Assembly (NCBI GenBank): GCA_963693085.1
Contig: OY856410.1
Span: 1,335,045,804-1,335,109,803 of the forward strand
DNA length: 64,000 nt
Direction: 5' to 3'
DNA from: Alisma plantago-aquatica
Taxonomy: Eukaryota > Streptophyta > Magnoliopsida > Alismatales > Alismataceae
Of the stretch, positions 24,605 to 35,930 are shown piece after piece. The translations under genes were made by a program, and so were the position numbers. The first letter of the stretch is position 1; each line of letters starts with the position of its first letter. A model generated the notes under the pieces. The model was not told the DNA's origin, searched no databases, and was given only the letters and a program-made list of their open reading frames with translations.

Positions 24605-25012
24605 AACTCGCAACCTGAACCGATCGTTTCATTTCTGAAATGGTCGGTTGGGGACCTGAGCCGGTAGGTTGACATCTCAACCGATCGGTTGGGACCCATG
24701 AAACGGTCGGTTCATTTCTGAACCGGTCAGTTCATGGTCCTGATCAGTTCCCGAATTACTTTCCTTCTTTTTTTTCTAATTGGTATCAAATACCAATCCT
24801 TGTTCCAATCAAATTGGGAAAGTTAAACAAAAGGAAATTTCTCACCAACCTGACTTTCCCAACTTGCTCGGTTGCACCAGTTGAACTGATCATTTCAACA
24901 CTTGAAGTAATCATTTCACCCTGTCCATGAGCCAATCGACTCAATACCTGAGTCGATTGGTTCACCAAGCTCAGCCGATCGGTTCATCACATGAGCCCAT
25001 CGGTTGGGAGTG
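24605..25012. repeat. Palindromic AACCGATCGGTT word cluster, 3' LTR of D
   Basis: More than ten copies of CCGATCGGTT, CCGGTCGGTT, AAACGGTCGGTT and relatives in about 400 bp, several perfectly palindromic (for example AACCGATCGGTT at 24679-24690). They lie in U3 just upstream of the TATA box in the minus reading direction. Confidence 0.85.
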
Positions 25013-26194
25013 CAGATTGTGCACAATCAGTCAATTGCAGTTTCAATCAATCCGATACTCCAATCAATGTGTCCAACACCTTGAACATTATGATACTGAG
25101 CCATCAATTGATTGAGTGTTTAATTGAACTAATAAACTCCTTTAGTAATCAGTCTAAACATTGTTTGTGGACAAAAATCCTCTTCCATGTTAAATCCTAT
25201 GTGTGTGACCCTGTAGGTCCATTTCACATTGGTAGTGAAAGTCCATAACACTTATGACTTCACAAGCAAAGAGCGGTGCCTAGTCACACATCAGTGCTAC
25301 CCAAGTGAAATAGAAAGTTGGAGAACAACTTTCAATCCTACAATCCATGAATGGTGTTACAGTGAATGTATAATTCCTTTGTCACTGATATCCCGAATGA
25401 ACTCGAGGCATGGAGCAGTCATCCTGTCAACGTTCATTCACTTTCTTGATCTCAGAGTAGATTGGAAGAGATATGTATGACATCCATATCACATACTGAT
25501 TCACACATGTGTGCACGCCTTTCTCAATCCTACTCATCAAGTGGCCATGGATATCAAACTCCCTCAGGTGGGACAAATCCCATATCTATCACTCACCCCT
25601 CAAAAGCCCCATGTGTCAAAGCCACCCAATCATCACCTTTATAACAACCCATGTTTCAGGACTGCGTTTGATGATGTCAAAGTGTGCCCAACTACATGTG
25701 TTGAGTCTAGTGATTTCAGGTCAAAGAATCACACTCATCGCCATCACTGTGAGTACTGACTGTGACTACCATGTCATGGTTCCATGTGTCAAACTCACGG
25801 TGGGTCTGTCTGGTACACTTGTTCTCTAACAAGTACCAATGTGTTTGGTTTGATATCTCTATATCATGACTAATGAGATTATGTCATCAACCAACACCAC
25901 AATCTAGTCTTGTGTGTCATTGTTGTCTATCTACCTTCCACAATGACATCCGACTAGGGACATAACAAGAATGTACAAACTCTTAGCATCTGTGTGATCT
26001 CATCATTTAGGTCCTTAACCTGAAAGCATACGTCATTGAGTATTGTCATTCTCTAGACATTCAATCTATTCTATCACTATCTCATATGACTGAAGTAGAA
26101 AGAATTGGAAGCTTGCCTTTTATGTTTATCAAATCAATCTTAATGTATCCCACCAATCATCCCATGATTGGCTCTCAGGGCATACATACCAATA

Positions 26195-27171
26195 GACTCC
26201 CACTTGCACTGTGAGCCAATCACCCTTGAATCATATTCATAGTGATATTCAAACATGTCCCACATGTTACTGTGCTCTAGTGCGAACATAGTGAGTTATG
26301 GCAACACCTTGCCAAAGTCAATATAAATTACATGTCTCACATCTCTTCATTGTACGTCACACGTATGAGATGGAGTTGCCGTAATATGCGATCTAGTATT
26401 CCTTTGCTAACCTTTAGCCACATTGCATGATCAAGGATTCCATACTTGTCATCAATTAGCAGAATATTTATAAGTTCATCTCATGAACTTCCAGATCCAT
26501 ATAGTATCCACTAATGTTCTCCAACACATAGATACTCGGCATTTCCTTTTCAATGGTTTTATTGGAACACTTCCAATTATCAACAAACTTTCACTTTTAT
26601 ATATCCTATATATATTTTGTGATTTATTTCCTGTCCTTTCATAAGTTTGCATCAATGTAACTCTTTACATTGAACTCTTCCTTATCTCCATAGAACTAGT
26701 ACTTCTCAAGTACTTATCAAGTTCTCATGGCATTCCAGTAACCCTTACTAGAAGTAGATAGACATCCACTCGTCATGTCTCACATACGAGTTATCAGGAT
26801 GAGCATATCATATTGCCATGTCATACATACAAGATGATGAATGCATTTTGTTCTTTCCATGCAAGATGATGGGATGATTACATACATGATAGATCCATAT
26901 CTATTCTTAGTGTTCCCATTCTTCATAAGAATTGGACACTTGGCCTTGGGATACTAACTCCATGTAACATGGACAAGTTTTCTCCCACTGAATCTGTGCA
27001 TACTGAACCCTTCAGTACATATTGCCAATGTATGCTTTCTCTTTTCAGGTCAAGAGGTTTTCGAGAACTATCTCTATAGATCTCTATTCCTATCACATAG
27101 GAAACATCTCTATCTTCCTTTAAAGATAATTTCCACTTTTGGATTTTCATTCTAGAACATTTCCATTTCAC
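26195..27171 (-). pseudogene. Copia D: reverse transcriptase end and RNase H remnant
   Basis: On the minus strand from 27171 the frame reads SYVIGIEIYRDSSRK, then 'YVLKGSVCTDSV', corresponding to the LG-Y-LGI-I-RDR and VLKRF blocks at the end of copia reverse transcriptase. Further on, through stops, come 'GYWNAMRT' (GHWTAVK-like) and 'FYGDKEEFNVKSYIDANL', the RNase H start with its first acidic residue region. The rest toward 26195 is unreadable, ending at the purine-rich AAGTGGGAGT before the LTR. It is badly decayed. Confidence 0.7.
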
Positions 27172-28631
27172 ATCAACATGTGGAATGTGAATACGCTCCC
27201 ACTAAATCAGAGATCCCTTCTTTATCTTTGACATATCAGTCAAACCCTTTGACTATATCATCAAAGTAAAGATCCAATTCTGAGTTGCTTGTACTCAATC
27301 AATCACATTGATTAGTCCATTGTAACTTATAGACTTCATTTGCATTAGTGGATTCATAAACCTTATAGGTTGTGTCGCGTACACATCCTTGTTTTATTCA
27401 TCATAGGAATGCAGTTTTAGTATCCATATGCCAAATGTCTTAGTCATTAAGTTGCAACAAGCATCATCCTTCTCAAAATGTTATCCATGTGTCTTAACAC
27501 TTAAGACTTATTTGCACTTATGGATTTTACTCCAATGGGTGCTACCATCAAGGTCATACCTTATGGTTCACATGGAAGTCATTAGGATGTAATGGTCATA
27601 AACCATAACTCAAGATTCGGTTCCTCATATTCATCTGGATAGTTGACATGAACAACTCATCACATAGATAATTGAGGTATATCTGTTAAGGATATAAGAA
27701 CTCACAAATCCTTGTGATTCTAAATGTCCTTTATTAGTGTGGGGTATTCTTTTATTAAGAAGAATTTAGTTATTTGATAATCATTCTCTAACTCCTTAGA
27801 GTATGATTCCTTCTTGATTTAGACATCACCATGCCTTAATCATGAGTTCACTATGATAAACTATCATAATCACTTATAAGGATCTCAAACATTTGGTCTA
27901 AGTATTTCATTCATTGATCTTATCAAGAATTAATACTTTACCAAATTTGCACTTCATCTATGGTAATCTTGAACACTTCAAGATATTCATATTGGTATTT
28001 CTCTAAACACCATTTGAAGTATTAGCATTTGTTCCGATAGGTATGTAAATACATCACATGTAGCATACCTAATAGGATAATCATTCTCCCACTACCTTTA
28101 GTGAAGATTGATTAATCATGTCCAAGATATTCATGTCTCTTACTGGTTCTCTAACCAAAAGAGTCTCGATTTATCCATCACATGGAAACTAGAAATGAAT
28201 TTCTCATGATTGATGCTAATTTGATTGTTTGAGTTATCTATAACTTTTTGGTATCATTTTATCTTATGCATATCAAATACCACAAGATAAACAAGGCATT
28301 GCCACAAAGATCATATCTTTAGAAATTGAAACATCTCTTTATTGATTGCCATCATTGTCATACAATATGCAAAAATAAAGTGTTTCTATCTATTGGCAAA
28401 TATGAAATAGCAGTTCATAACTGTATTACATGCCTTTAGGCTGAAAATAAACTAAAGTACTCCTATCTATGGAGGCAACACTTGCCCCATTTATTGAGTG
28501 TTTTACACTTTACATCGTTGTATCATATACCTCAAAAGTGTTACAAGTTTACTTTCATGACACCTTTAAGTAGAGACGTTTGTTGCCTCCTTCTTCTTTT
28601 GTTCTTCCAAATAGAGAGGACAATTCCTTTT
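27172..28631 (-). other. Interior of copia D between gag and reverse transcriptase end
   Basis: Only about 1.46 kb separates the zinc knuckle of gag from the end of reverse transcriptase, where protease, integrase and most of reverse transcriptase would normally need about 2.5-3 kb. No conserved integrase or YVDD block could be read. Either a deletion or extreme decay explains this. Confidence 0.5.
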
Positions 28632-29420
28632 CTAATGTCCTGGCTTTTGACAATGGTGGCAATTGCCTTTCTTGGTCACGCCTCCCTTGGCCTTGAGAGC
28701 TGAAGATGACTTGGGCTCCTGGCTAGCATCAGAACCTTTCTTAGCTTTGCCCTTGCCCTTTCGCTTTGACTTGCCTTTCTTGCTCGTGATCACCATCACA
28801 GACTTAGGCTTGTCTTTCTTCATCTGTGTCTCGGCCGTCCTCAACATGCCCAACAACTCTGATAGTGGCCTATCAAAGTTGTTCATGTTGTAGTTCATCA
28901 CAAACTGACTGTAGGATTCTGGCAACGATTGCAGTATCACGTCAGTAGCCAACTCTTGGCTCAGTGGAAATCCCAGTCTTGTCAGGTTCTCCACATACCG
29001 AATCATCTTGAGTATGTGAGGACCAACTGGATCTCCTTCTGTCATGACGCACTTGAATAGTGCCCTCGATACATCGTATCTCTCTTGTCGTGCTTGATCT
29101 TCATACATGTTCCTGAGATGTTGAATCATCTCAATGAAACCCATGTTCTCATGTTGTCTCTACAACTCGTGGTTCATAGAGCACAACATCAAGCACTTTG
29201 CATCAATGGCATCATCAGAATGCTTCTTGTAAGCATCCCTTTCTGCCTTTGGTGCATTTGGAGCAGGTTCCTCTGGAATTGGAGTATCCAGGACATAGAG
29301 CTTTCTCTCTTGAGTGAGAACAATTCTCAATGTCCTATACCAGTCGTGGAAGTTTGTCCCATTTAGCATGTCCTTTTCAAGGACCGATCGCAAAGAAAAG
29401 TGATTGTTGTTTGTTGTCAT
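28632..29420 (-). pseudogene. Copia D gag (UBN2-type) with zinc knuckle
   Basis: The start MTTNNNHFSLRSVLEKDMLNG at 29420 is typical of copia gag, with W-Y-R-T-L-R and a Pro-rich PIPEEPAPNAP stretch. A single TAG at 29160-29162, after CSMNHEL, interrupts it. The frame then continues MGFIEMIQHLRNMYEDQARQ, GPHILKMIRYVENLTRLGFPL, ILQSLPESYSQF and ELLGMLRTAET. A Lys-rich basic segment leads to a CHHCQKPGH zinc knuckle at 28632. The stop fits a CAG-to-TAG transition. Apart from it the gag is almost intact, unlike the rest of D. Confidence 0.9.
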
Positions 29421-30848
29421 TTGTACTACAAAAGGAAATATGCAATTTTAGTCCAAAAACTCATTTTTGACTTATTTGATTGATTTGAAAAGTTGACGAT
29501 ATAATTAGGCCTTTAATTAATTATCGCTCCCACTATTTTAGTTCAAATTGATAGCCCTCACCATCAATTCAGAAGATTGCAGCATACAACCTTCTAGTTG
29601 GCAAGATCCTGAAATCCTCTAAGTCATGGACCAGCTAGGGCTGTCACCCACAACTTAGATCTCTCAGGTAGGCAACTCTTGCCAATTTCATCATATGCAA
29701 CTCTTGATAAGATGTCATATGCAACTCCTTGTCATGATCATCTCCATGCCTCAAGGTGCTAGATCCTATCTAGGTCACCTTGTTAAGTCTGACCCAAAGC
29801 CAACACGATAAATATGCACCCTGCTTGGGTAGACCCACATATCCATCCTTCATGCTTCCACGAGATAGACGGTGCACCATGCTTGGGCATGCCCACACTT
29901 GGTCGATCAAGCTTTTCACATGTGTCACATTTGGAAGGCATCTAAAACTTAATATTTAATGAGGGATTTGGTTTTTATATACATATACATATCCAATCAC
30001 CACAATATATAGTATGTATCATATACATGTTATATCCCACAGAAAACATGTGAAACGATAAAAGTGATGATTATGGCCATCCTAATGTGATTCCTCGAGC
30101 CAAGAGGAATCACGGTCATCTAGGTCTACATCACATGCAACCTGTACAAGATGAACTATGTGCTTTGCCTTTCTGGGTTTGATCAACTCATCACATGACT
30201 GATCGGCTCGCCATCAGGCTGGTCAGCTAGGTGCCACCAGTCGATCGGTTGGCTCCTCTAACTGATCAGTTCGCCTGGTCGCCGTGCATCTCATCATGGC
30301 CACCACCCGCTCATCTCGATCCTCAAATCGGTCATCAACCGATCGGCTCACTCCTTGAACTGATCATTTGGAATGTCAACTGATCGGTTCACGCCTTGAA
30401 CTGATCGTCTCAGCTGTCGTCAAGATGTCCTTCATTCTTTGACATAACAGGAAATAAAATTCTATCCTATTTTACATTGTAAAAATAGAAACCTCGAGTT
30501 ACATTCGAGGGGAGCAAAGGTAGGAAAGAAATCTCGAATTATTTCGAGTTACATCAGGAATAGGAGAAGGAAGATCGGTGCACAGACCGAGACGCATGCA
30601 ACCACATACAACCATACACATATAGGGTTTATTGGCCATAACCACACTATACATCCACCACAAAACTTGTTTAAGGGAGATGCGTATTGAGTGCATTAAT
30701 AATACATATCATATATGTAAATTGGGATTTGTGGATTTAGGATTAGACATGCATAAAGCCAATTTTATTCGCATCTTATGCAATAAATAAAGGCGACAAA
30801 CCAAAATTGATCATATCGATAATCCTAAAGTATAGAGCAGTTGACGTG
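29421..30848 (-). other. Untranslated leader of copia D
   Basis: Lies between the primer site and the gag start. It contains a second group of GATCGGTT-type words (30180-30420), a duplicated 'ctcgagttacattcgag / ctcgaattatttcgag' hairpin-like segment at about 30490-30550, and no coding frame with a family match. Confidence 0.55.
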
Positions 30849-30860
30849 GCTCTGATACCA
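30849..30860 (-). other. Primer-binding site of copia D
   Basis: The reverse complement is TGGTATCAGAGC, a perfect tRNA-Met-type site, one base from the right LTR. It establishes minus orientation. Confidence 0.9.
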
Positions 30861-31417
30861 CTGTTGGGTTATAGGGGAGGCAGAGAAGGCAGCGGAAACA
30901 AAAATTTTCTCCTCCCCAAACCCAAAACAAGGAAACGTGTCAACGTCTATACAATAGGAAAGGATGGTTTGTGGAATCATACCGTGTCCCGAGGCTTGCT
31001 CGGCGACAATACCTCGTGGCTTGCATGGTCTTCACCTCCGATCTTGGACGGTGTCTGTGCAGCTCCTGGTCACACTGGGACTGATGACTCCTGGTCTCAC
31101 CGGGACAGTCGGGATTGACAGTTGTCCTCCAAGCGGCAGAAATCTCCCACCTCTGAAGTAGTCCACACGGACCACCTGGAACTCCAATCTCCTTGTCCCA
31201 TAAGGAATTGGAAGGAGTCGCACCCTCCTGTCGGCGTACTAGTTGCCAACACACTCTCCTACCACTAGTCGCTTTCTACAGTTGTCCTTCCCTTGTTGTG
31301 CCTCCCTTATCGGGTAGCATTTGCTCGGGCTCTCTCAGTTACCAAAACCAGAGAGAACGACAACTTTGCAGAGCAACTGGTTTGCACTGAGTTGTACTTT
31401 GAGAAGCCCCCAATACC

Positions 31418-31429
31418 CCTATATATAGG
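31418..31429 (-). promoter_or_regulatory. TATA box of D, 5' LTR copy
   Basis: CCTATATATAGG. Transcription would run leftward through the primer site into gag. Confidence 0.55.
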
Positions 31430-31513
31430 AGGGTCATGGGACAGGGTTCTCTAACCCGGGCAATGCGGGACTAAAAGCAGGTGTAGAAGGGTTCGAGATT
31501 TTCCACAAAAACA

Positions 31514-31919
31514 ACCAACTCGCAACCTGAACCGATCATTTCATTTCTGAAATGGTCGGTTGGGGACCTGAGTCGGTCGGTTGACATCTCAACCGATCGG
31601 TTGGGACCCATGAAATGGTCGGTTCATTTCTAAACCGGTCGGTTCGTGGTCCTGATCAGTTCCCCGTTGACTTTCCTTCTTTTGTTTCTAATTGGTATCA
31701 AATACCAATCCTTGTTCCAATCAAATTGGGCAAGTGAGATGAAAGGAAATTTCTCACCAACCTGACTTTCCCAACTTTCTTGGTTGCACCATTTGAACCG
31801 ATCGTTTCAACACTTGAAGCAATCACTTCACCCTGTCCATGAGCCGATCGAATCACCACCTGAGCCGATCGGTTCACCAAACTCAGCCGATCGGTTCATC
31901 ACATGAGCCGATCGGTTGG
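31514..31919. repeat. Palindromic ACCGATCGGTT word cluster, 5' LTR of D
   Basis: Same array as at 24605-25012. Here more units keep the perfect CCGATCGGTT core; for example, four lie within 31850-31919. Confidence 0.85.
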
Positions 31920-33111
31920 GAGTGTAGATTTTGCAGAATCAGTCAATTGCAGTTTCAATCAATCTGATACTCCGATCAATGTGTCCAACACCTTGAACAT
32001 TATGATACTGAGCCATCAATGGATTGAGTGTTTAATTGAACTACTAAACTCCTTTAGTAATCAATCTAAACATTGTTTGTGGACAAAACTCCTCTTCCAG
32101 GTTAAATCCTATGTGTGTGACTCTACAGTTCCATTTCATGTTGGCAGTGAAAGTCCATAACAGTTATGACTTCACAAGCAAAGAGTGGTGCCTAGTCACA
32201 CATCAGTGCTACCCAAGTGAAATAGAAAGTTGGAGAACAACTTTCAATCCTACAATCCGTGAATGGTGTTACAGTGAATGTATAATTCCTTTGTCACTAA
32301 TATCCCGAATGAACTCGAGGCATGGAACAGTCATCCTGTCAACGTTCATTCACTTTCTTGATCTCAGAGTAGATTGGAAGAGATATGTATGACATCAATA
32401 TCACATACTGATTCACACATGCGTGCACGCCTTTCTCAATCCTACTCATCAAGTGGCCATGGATATCAAACTCCCTCAGGAGGGACAAATCCCATATCTA
32501 TCACTCACCCCTCAAAAGCCCCATGTGTCAAAGCCACCCAATCATCACCTTTATAACAAACCATGTTTTAGGACTATGTTTGATGATGTCAAAGTGTGCC
32601 CAACTACATGTGTTGAGTGTAGTGATTTCAGGTCAAAGAATCACACTCACCACCATCACTGTGAGTACTGACTATGACTACCATGTCATGGTTCCATGTG
32701 TCAAACTCACGGTGGGTCTGTCCGGTACACTTGTTCTCTAACAAGTACCTATGTGTTTGGTTTGATATCTCTATATCATGACTAATGAGATTATGTCATC
32801 AACCAACACCACAATCTAGTCTTGTGTTTCATTGTTGTCTATCTACCTTCCACAATGACATCTGAATAGGGATATAACAAGAATGTACAAACTCTTAGCA
32901 TCTGTATGATCTCATCGTTCAGGTCCTTAACCTGAAAGCATACGTCATTGAGTACTGTCATTCTCTAGACATTCAATCTGTGCTATCACTATCTCATATG
33001 ACTGAACTAGAAAGAATTGGAAGCTTTCCTTTGATGTTTATCAAATCAATCTTAATGTATCCCACCAATCATCCCATGATTGGCTCTCAGGGCATACATA
33101 CCAACAGCAAT

Positions 33112-35930
33112 ACCTAGGGTAATAGAGTCACATGGCACTACCCAAAGGTAGCCCAATATCTAACTCAATGTGACTTAATGGACCTACCCCATTGGTAACC
33201 ATGTACTAAGTCATCCAATGACCTGATTGACCTACCCCATAGGTAGCCATGTACTAGGTCAACTATTAAGCCACAGAGGGGACCAGGATCTGAGCTAGTA
33301 GGCACATATCATATGTGATAGTCATATCCACATTATAATTTGCATGAATTAAATTGATCCAACAATTAATTCAAGCCACGATGTAAACATCAATAAAATC
33401 CTTGGAAAACTAATGTGGGATAATCATAAGTGTAACCACATACCTGTCGAGTTGATGTGAGACAGAAATAATCCAGTCAACAATAGGCAAGCAAGCATTC
33501 AATAAGATCCTGAAACAATTATACAATTTCCTTTTATTACTCATGTCATCAAGATCTATTAAATCTAGCTCGCTTCCTAGGGTTTCTAGTCCACTTTTAT
33601 AGTTTCCATTGCAATTAGGGTTTCCCTTCATCTTTTACTATTTTAAACCCTAATTTAACGCAATTGATCCCAAACCCTAATTATCTCAACATCTAAACCT
33701 CTGTTTCAGATTTAAGGTATAATTAACCAATAAATAAGTCCATTAAGCCTCTTTTCATTAAAGCTACCATTTTATCCTCTTTAACCCATGACAAAGTCAT
33801 TATGCTCGTTTATCATCAATTTGTAGTTCATTATGCTCTAATACTCATATGAACGTTATTTATTATTAAATCTACCTTGATTCATTCAAAAATCCTAATT
33901 TCTATATTAAGGTTATTTATCCATAGATTAGGAACTTTAATGCTCAAAATAGCTTAAAATCATCATCTCTTAACTTTGGTCAAGATTTTGATTGATTAAA
34001 TCCATTAAGAGTCGCATTTACCAATATTAGGGTTTCAAGGCCCATTAAAGTATATTCATGCACATGAAACTCCAATTAAACCAATTACGTGGAAATTTCA
34101 TCCTTTTTGTTTTTAATGTTCCTTTTCATGATTAACAGGCTAATACCAACTTTAACCATCAATTAAACCCTACTAATCACATTAATCATATCTAAATAGG
34201 GTTTCTTAATCACTATTACACTAAAGTTAGCAACTTCCATTACTTTTCAAATTTCAAGTAGAATCAGGCTCCAATTATATTTTTAATGGATTCCCCTCCT
34301 TTTTCTGATAAAACTTCATGAGAAAATTTCATGTATACACTTTTGTCATCCGAGCTATTATTAAAGAGTTATGATTTTTGCAAGAAATACCTTTTTAGAC
34401 CAACCGCGAGCTGCCACGTCGCTCATTTTCCATGCAATGTGCTAGCTTTGAGAATATGACGAATTGACTCTTATACCCCCCGGGTCGTGGATCGCTGCTT
34501 CATGTTCAGGAGGGGTATTCTCGTCCAAACAAACAGCAGGTTGTCTTCTTCCCAGCAACGGCGCATCTAGCCGCCCTAGACGCAAATTGCAGGGCTTCTC
34601 ATCTCTCCCCTGGGTCCTAGCGACCATTGGTGGTGGTGCCTCCACCTCTGACGTTCCTCGACACTCCCATGGATACCAAGTTCACGCGGCCAAAGTTGTT
34701 GGCCCGCGCTGGCCAAGCCTACCTTTGCGGCTGACCCTTGCAGCCATCCAGGGGTTGCTGCGTCAAGGTTAGGGCAAAGAAACGACCGCCAGACTTCCCT
34801 CTAGCTTCGTGGGTGCATCGAGCCTCGAACAGGGTCAAACCAGAACCCTCAAACGTTCCAGGGATAGAACTACACCCTCAACTAGGGTTTTCATGTAAGG
34901 AACAAGGAGGAGAACGTGGGATCTTTCTCTCTCTCTCTCTTGGGATCAAACTAGGGCTTTACCCCTTTATATAGGGTGAGGATCCACGCCCTAAGACGAC
35001 CATCTATGGGTCAACTAGTTCTTTTTCCAATAGAAATCAAATTCCTTTATGGAGAAGAAATTCTTCTCTCTCCTATTTACCTTCTTGATATTCTTTATTG
35101 CATGGATAATTAGAAATATGAAAATTCTCTCTCTTATTCTCTTTATTCATGCCTTTTAATATATTAGCCACGAAAATATATTTCCTTAACTAGAAAATAC
35201 TTTCTTCTTAACAAAACCACATAATTCATTAATTATGTATTCCCATTATCCCTTTATTTTGAAATTTTGGTATTTTCTCTTTCTTTCCTCTTTATTGGGA
35301 CTCCTTGGATCCCAAGAAACTCTATTATTTCGAAATCCTTTTATTGGATACTCATTATCCTTCTAGATGCATCTAAATGCATTATTTCTCATTATCATGT
35401 TTATTTCTTATTAAAATATCTCTTTTTGAGAATTTCTCTTTATTTCTCTTTTATTTTCCTCATTGGTATTCCTTTTATCATTAGGAATCCTTGGGATACG
35501 AAATTCCACTAAGGATTACTCAATTATACCTCTTTTCACTTGTTTTCCACATTTTGCAATTGTTTTCAATTTCTTTCTTAATAAGGAAAAACTTAATTGA
35601 TCTTTTCTCTTCTTATTGCTTTCTTTTTGCAACTTTGGACTCCTTGGAACCCAAGGAACCCATGTGGCACAAAATCCATTTTTTATTTAAGTTCTTTTGC
35701 CTTCTAGAGGTTTCCACACCTTTCTTTTTTCAAGAACTCCATTATTCATTTACTAATTGAAATTCCTTGTTATTGGACCCAATAGACAATAAAGCCCACA
35801 ACACAATCATCAAGGCTATTGTAAATGAAATTCATGCATTCAATCAAGAGACATCATTATTTGTTCATTTATCTTTATTATGAGAAATCATATTTCTCAC
35901 CACATGAACCCAAAACTCGTGGTTGTAACA
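33112..35930 (-). repeat. Left (3') LTR of C, inner part
   Basis: Continues the alignment with the right LTR of C (about 40809-43613). It ends GTTGTAACA and is followed by the polypurine tract, whose complement reads ATAAGAGGGGAAGGA (35931-35945). Confidence 0.92.
34964..34974 (-). promoter_or_regulatory. TATA box of C, left LTR
   Basis: CTATATAAAGG on the minus strand. The same element is at 42645-42655 in the other LTR. A GC-rich R/U5 region lies downstream (34440-34900). Confidence 0.55.

Larger units (their letters stand above)
23948..26194 (-). repeat. 3' LTR of copia D
   Basis: Matches 30862-33106 throughout. It contains a TATA box and a cluster of ACCGATCGGTT-like palindromes. Plus-strand frames within it are repeated in the other LTR only because the LTRs are copies; none has a family signature. 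Confidence 0.92.
23948..33106 (-). mobile_element. Copia element D inserted in the LTR of C
   Basis: 9159 bp. The ends read TGTTGGGTTATAGG and CATACCAACA. The flanking 5-mers CCAAT (23943-23947) and GCAAT (33107-33111) are a target duplication with one mismatch. The LTRs of 2247 and 2245 bp flank a minus-oriented interior with a gag gene and a decayed reverse transcriptase/RNase H end. The primer site is next to the right LTR, and the PPT-like AAGTGGGAGT (minus strand) is next to the left LTR. Six differences are seen in the first ~123 LTR bases. Confidence 0.9.
30862..33106 (-). repeat. 5' LTR of copia D
   Basis: Copy of 23948-26194, with its own TATA box (31418-31429) and the same palindrome cluster (31514-31919). 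Confidence 0.92.

Noticed and set aside
34464..34772. GC-rich frame in the LTR of C, also near 42270-42455
   Set aside because: It is not kept at the same length in both LTRs and has no motif; it probably lies in R/U5.
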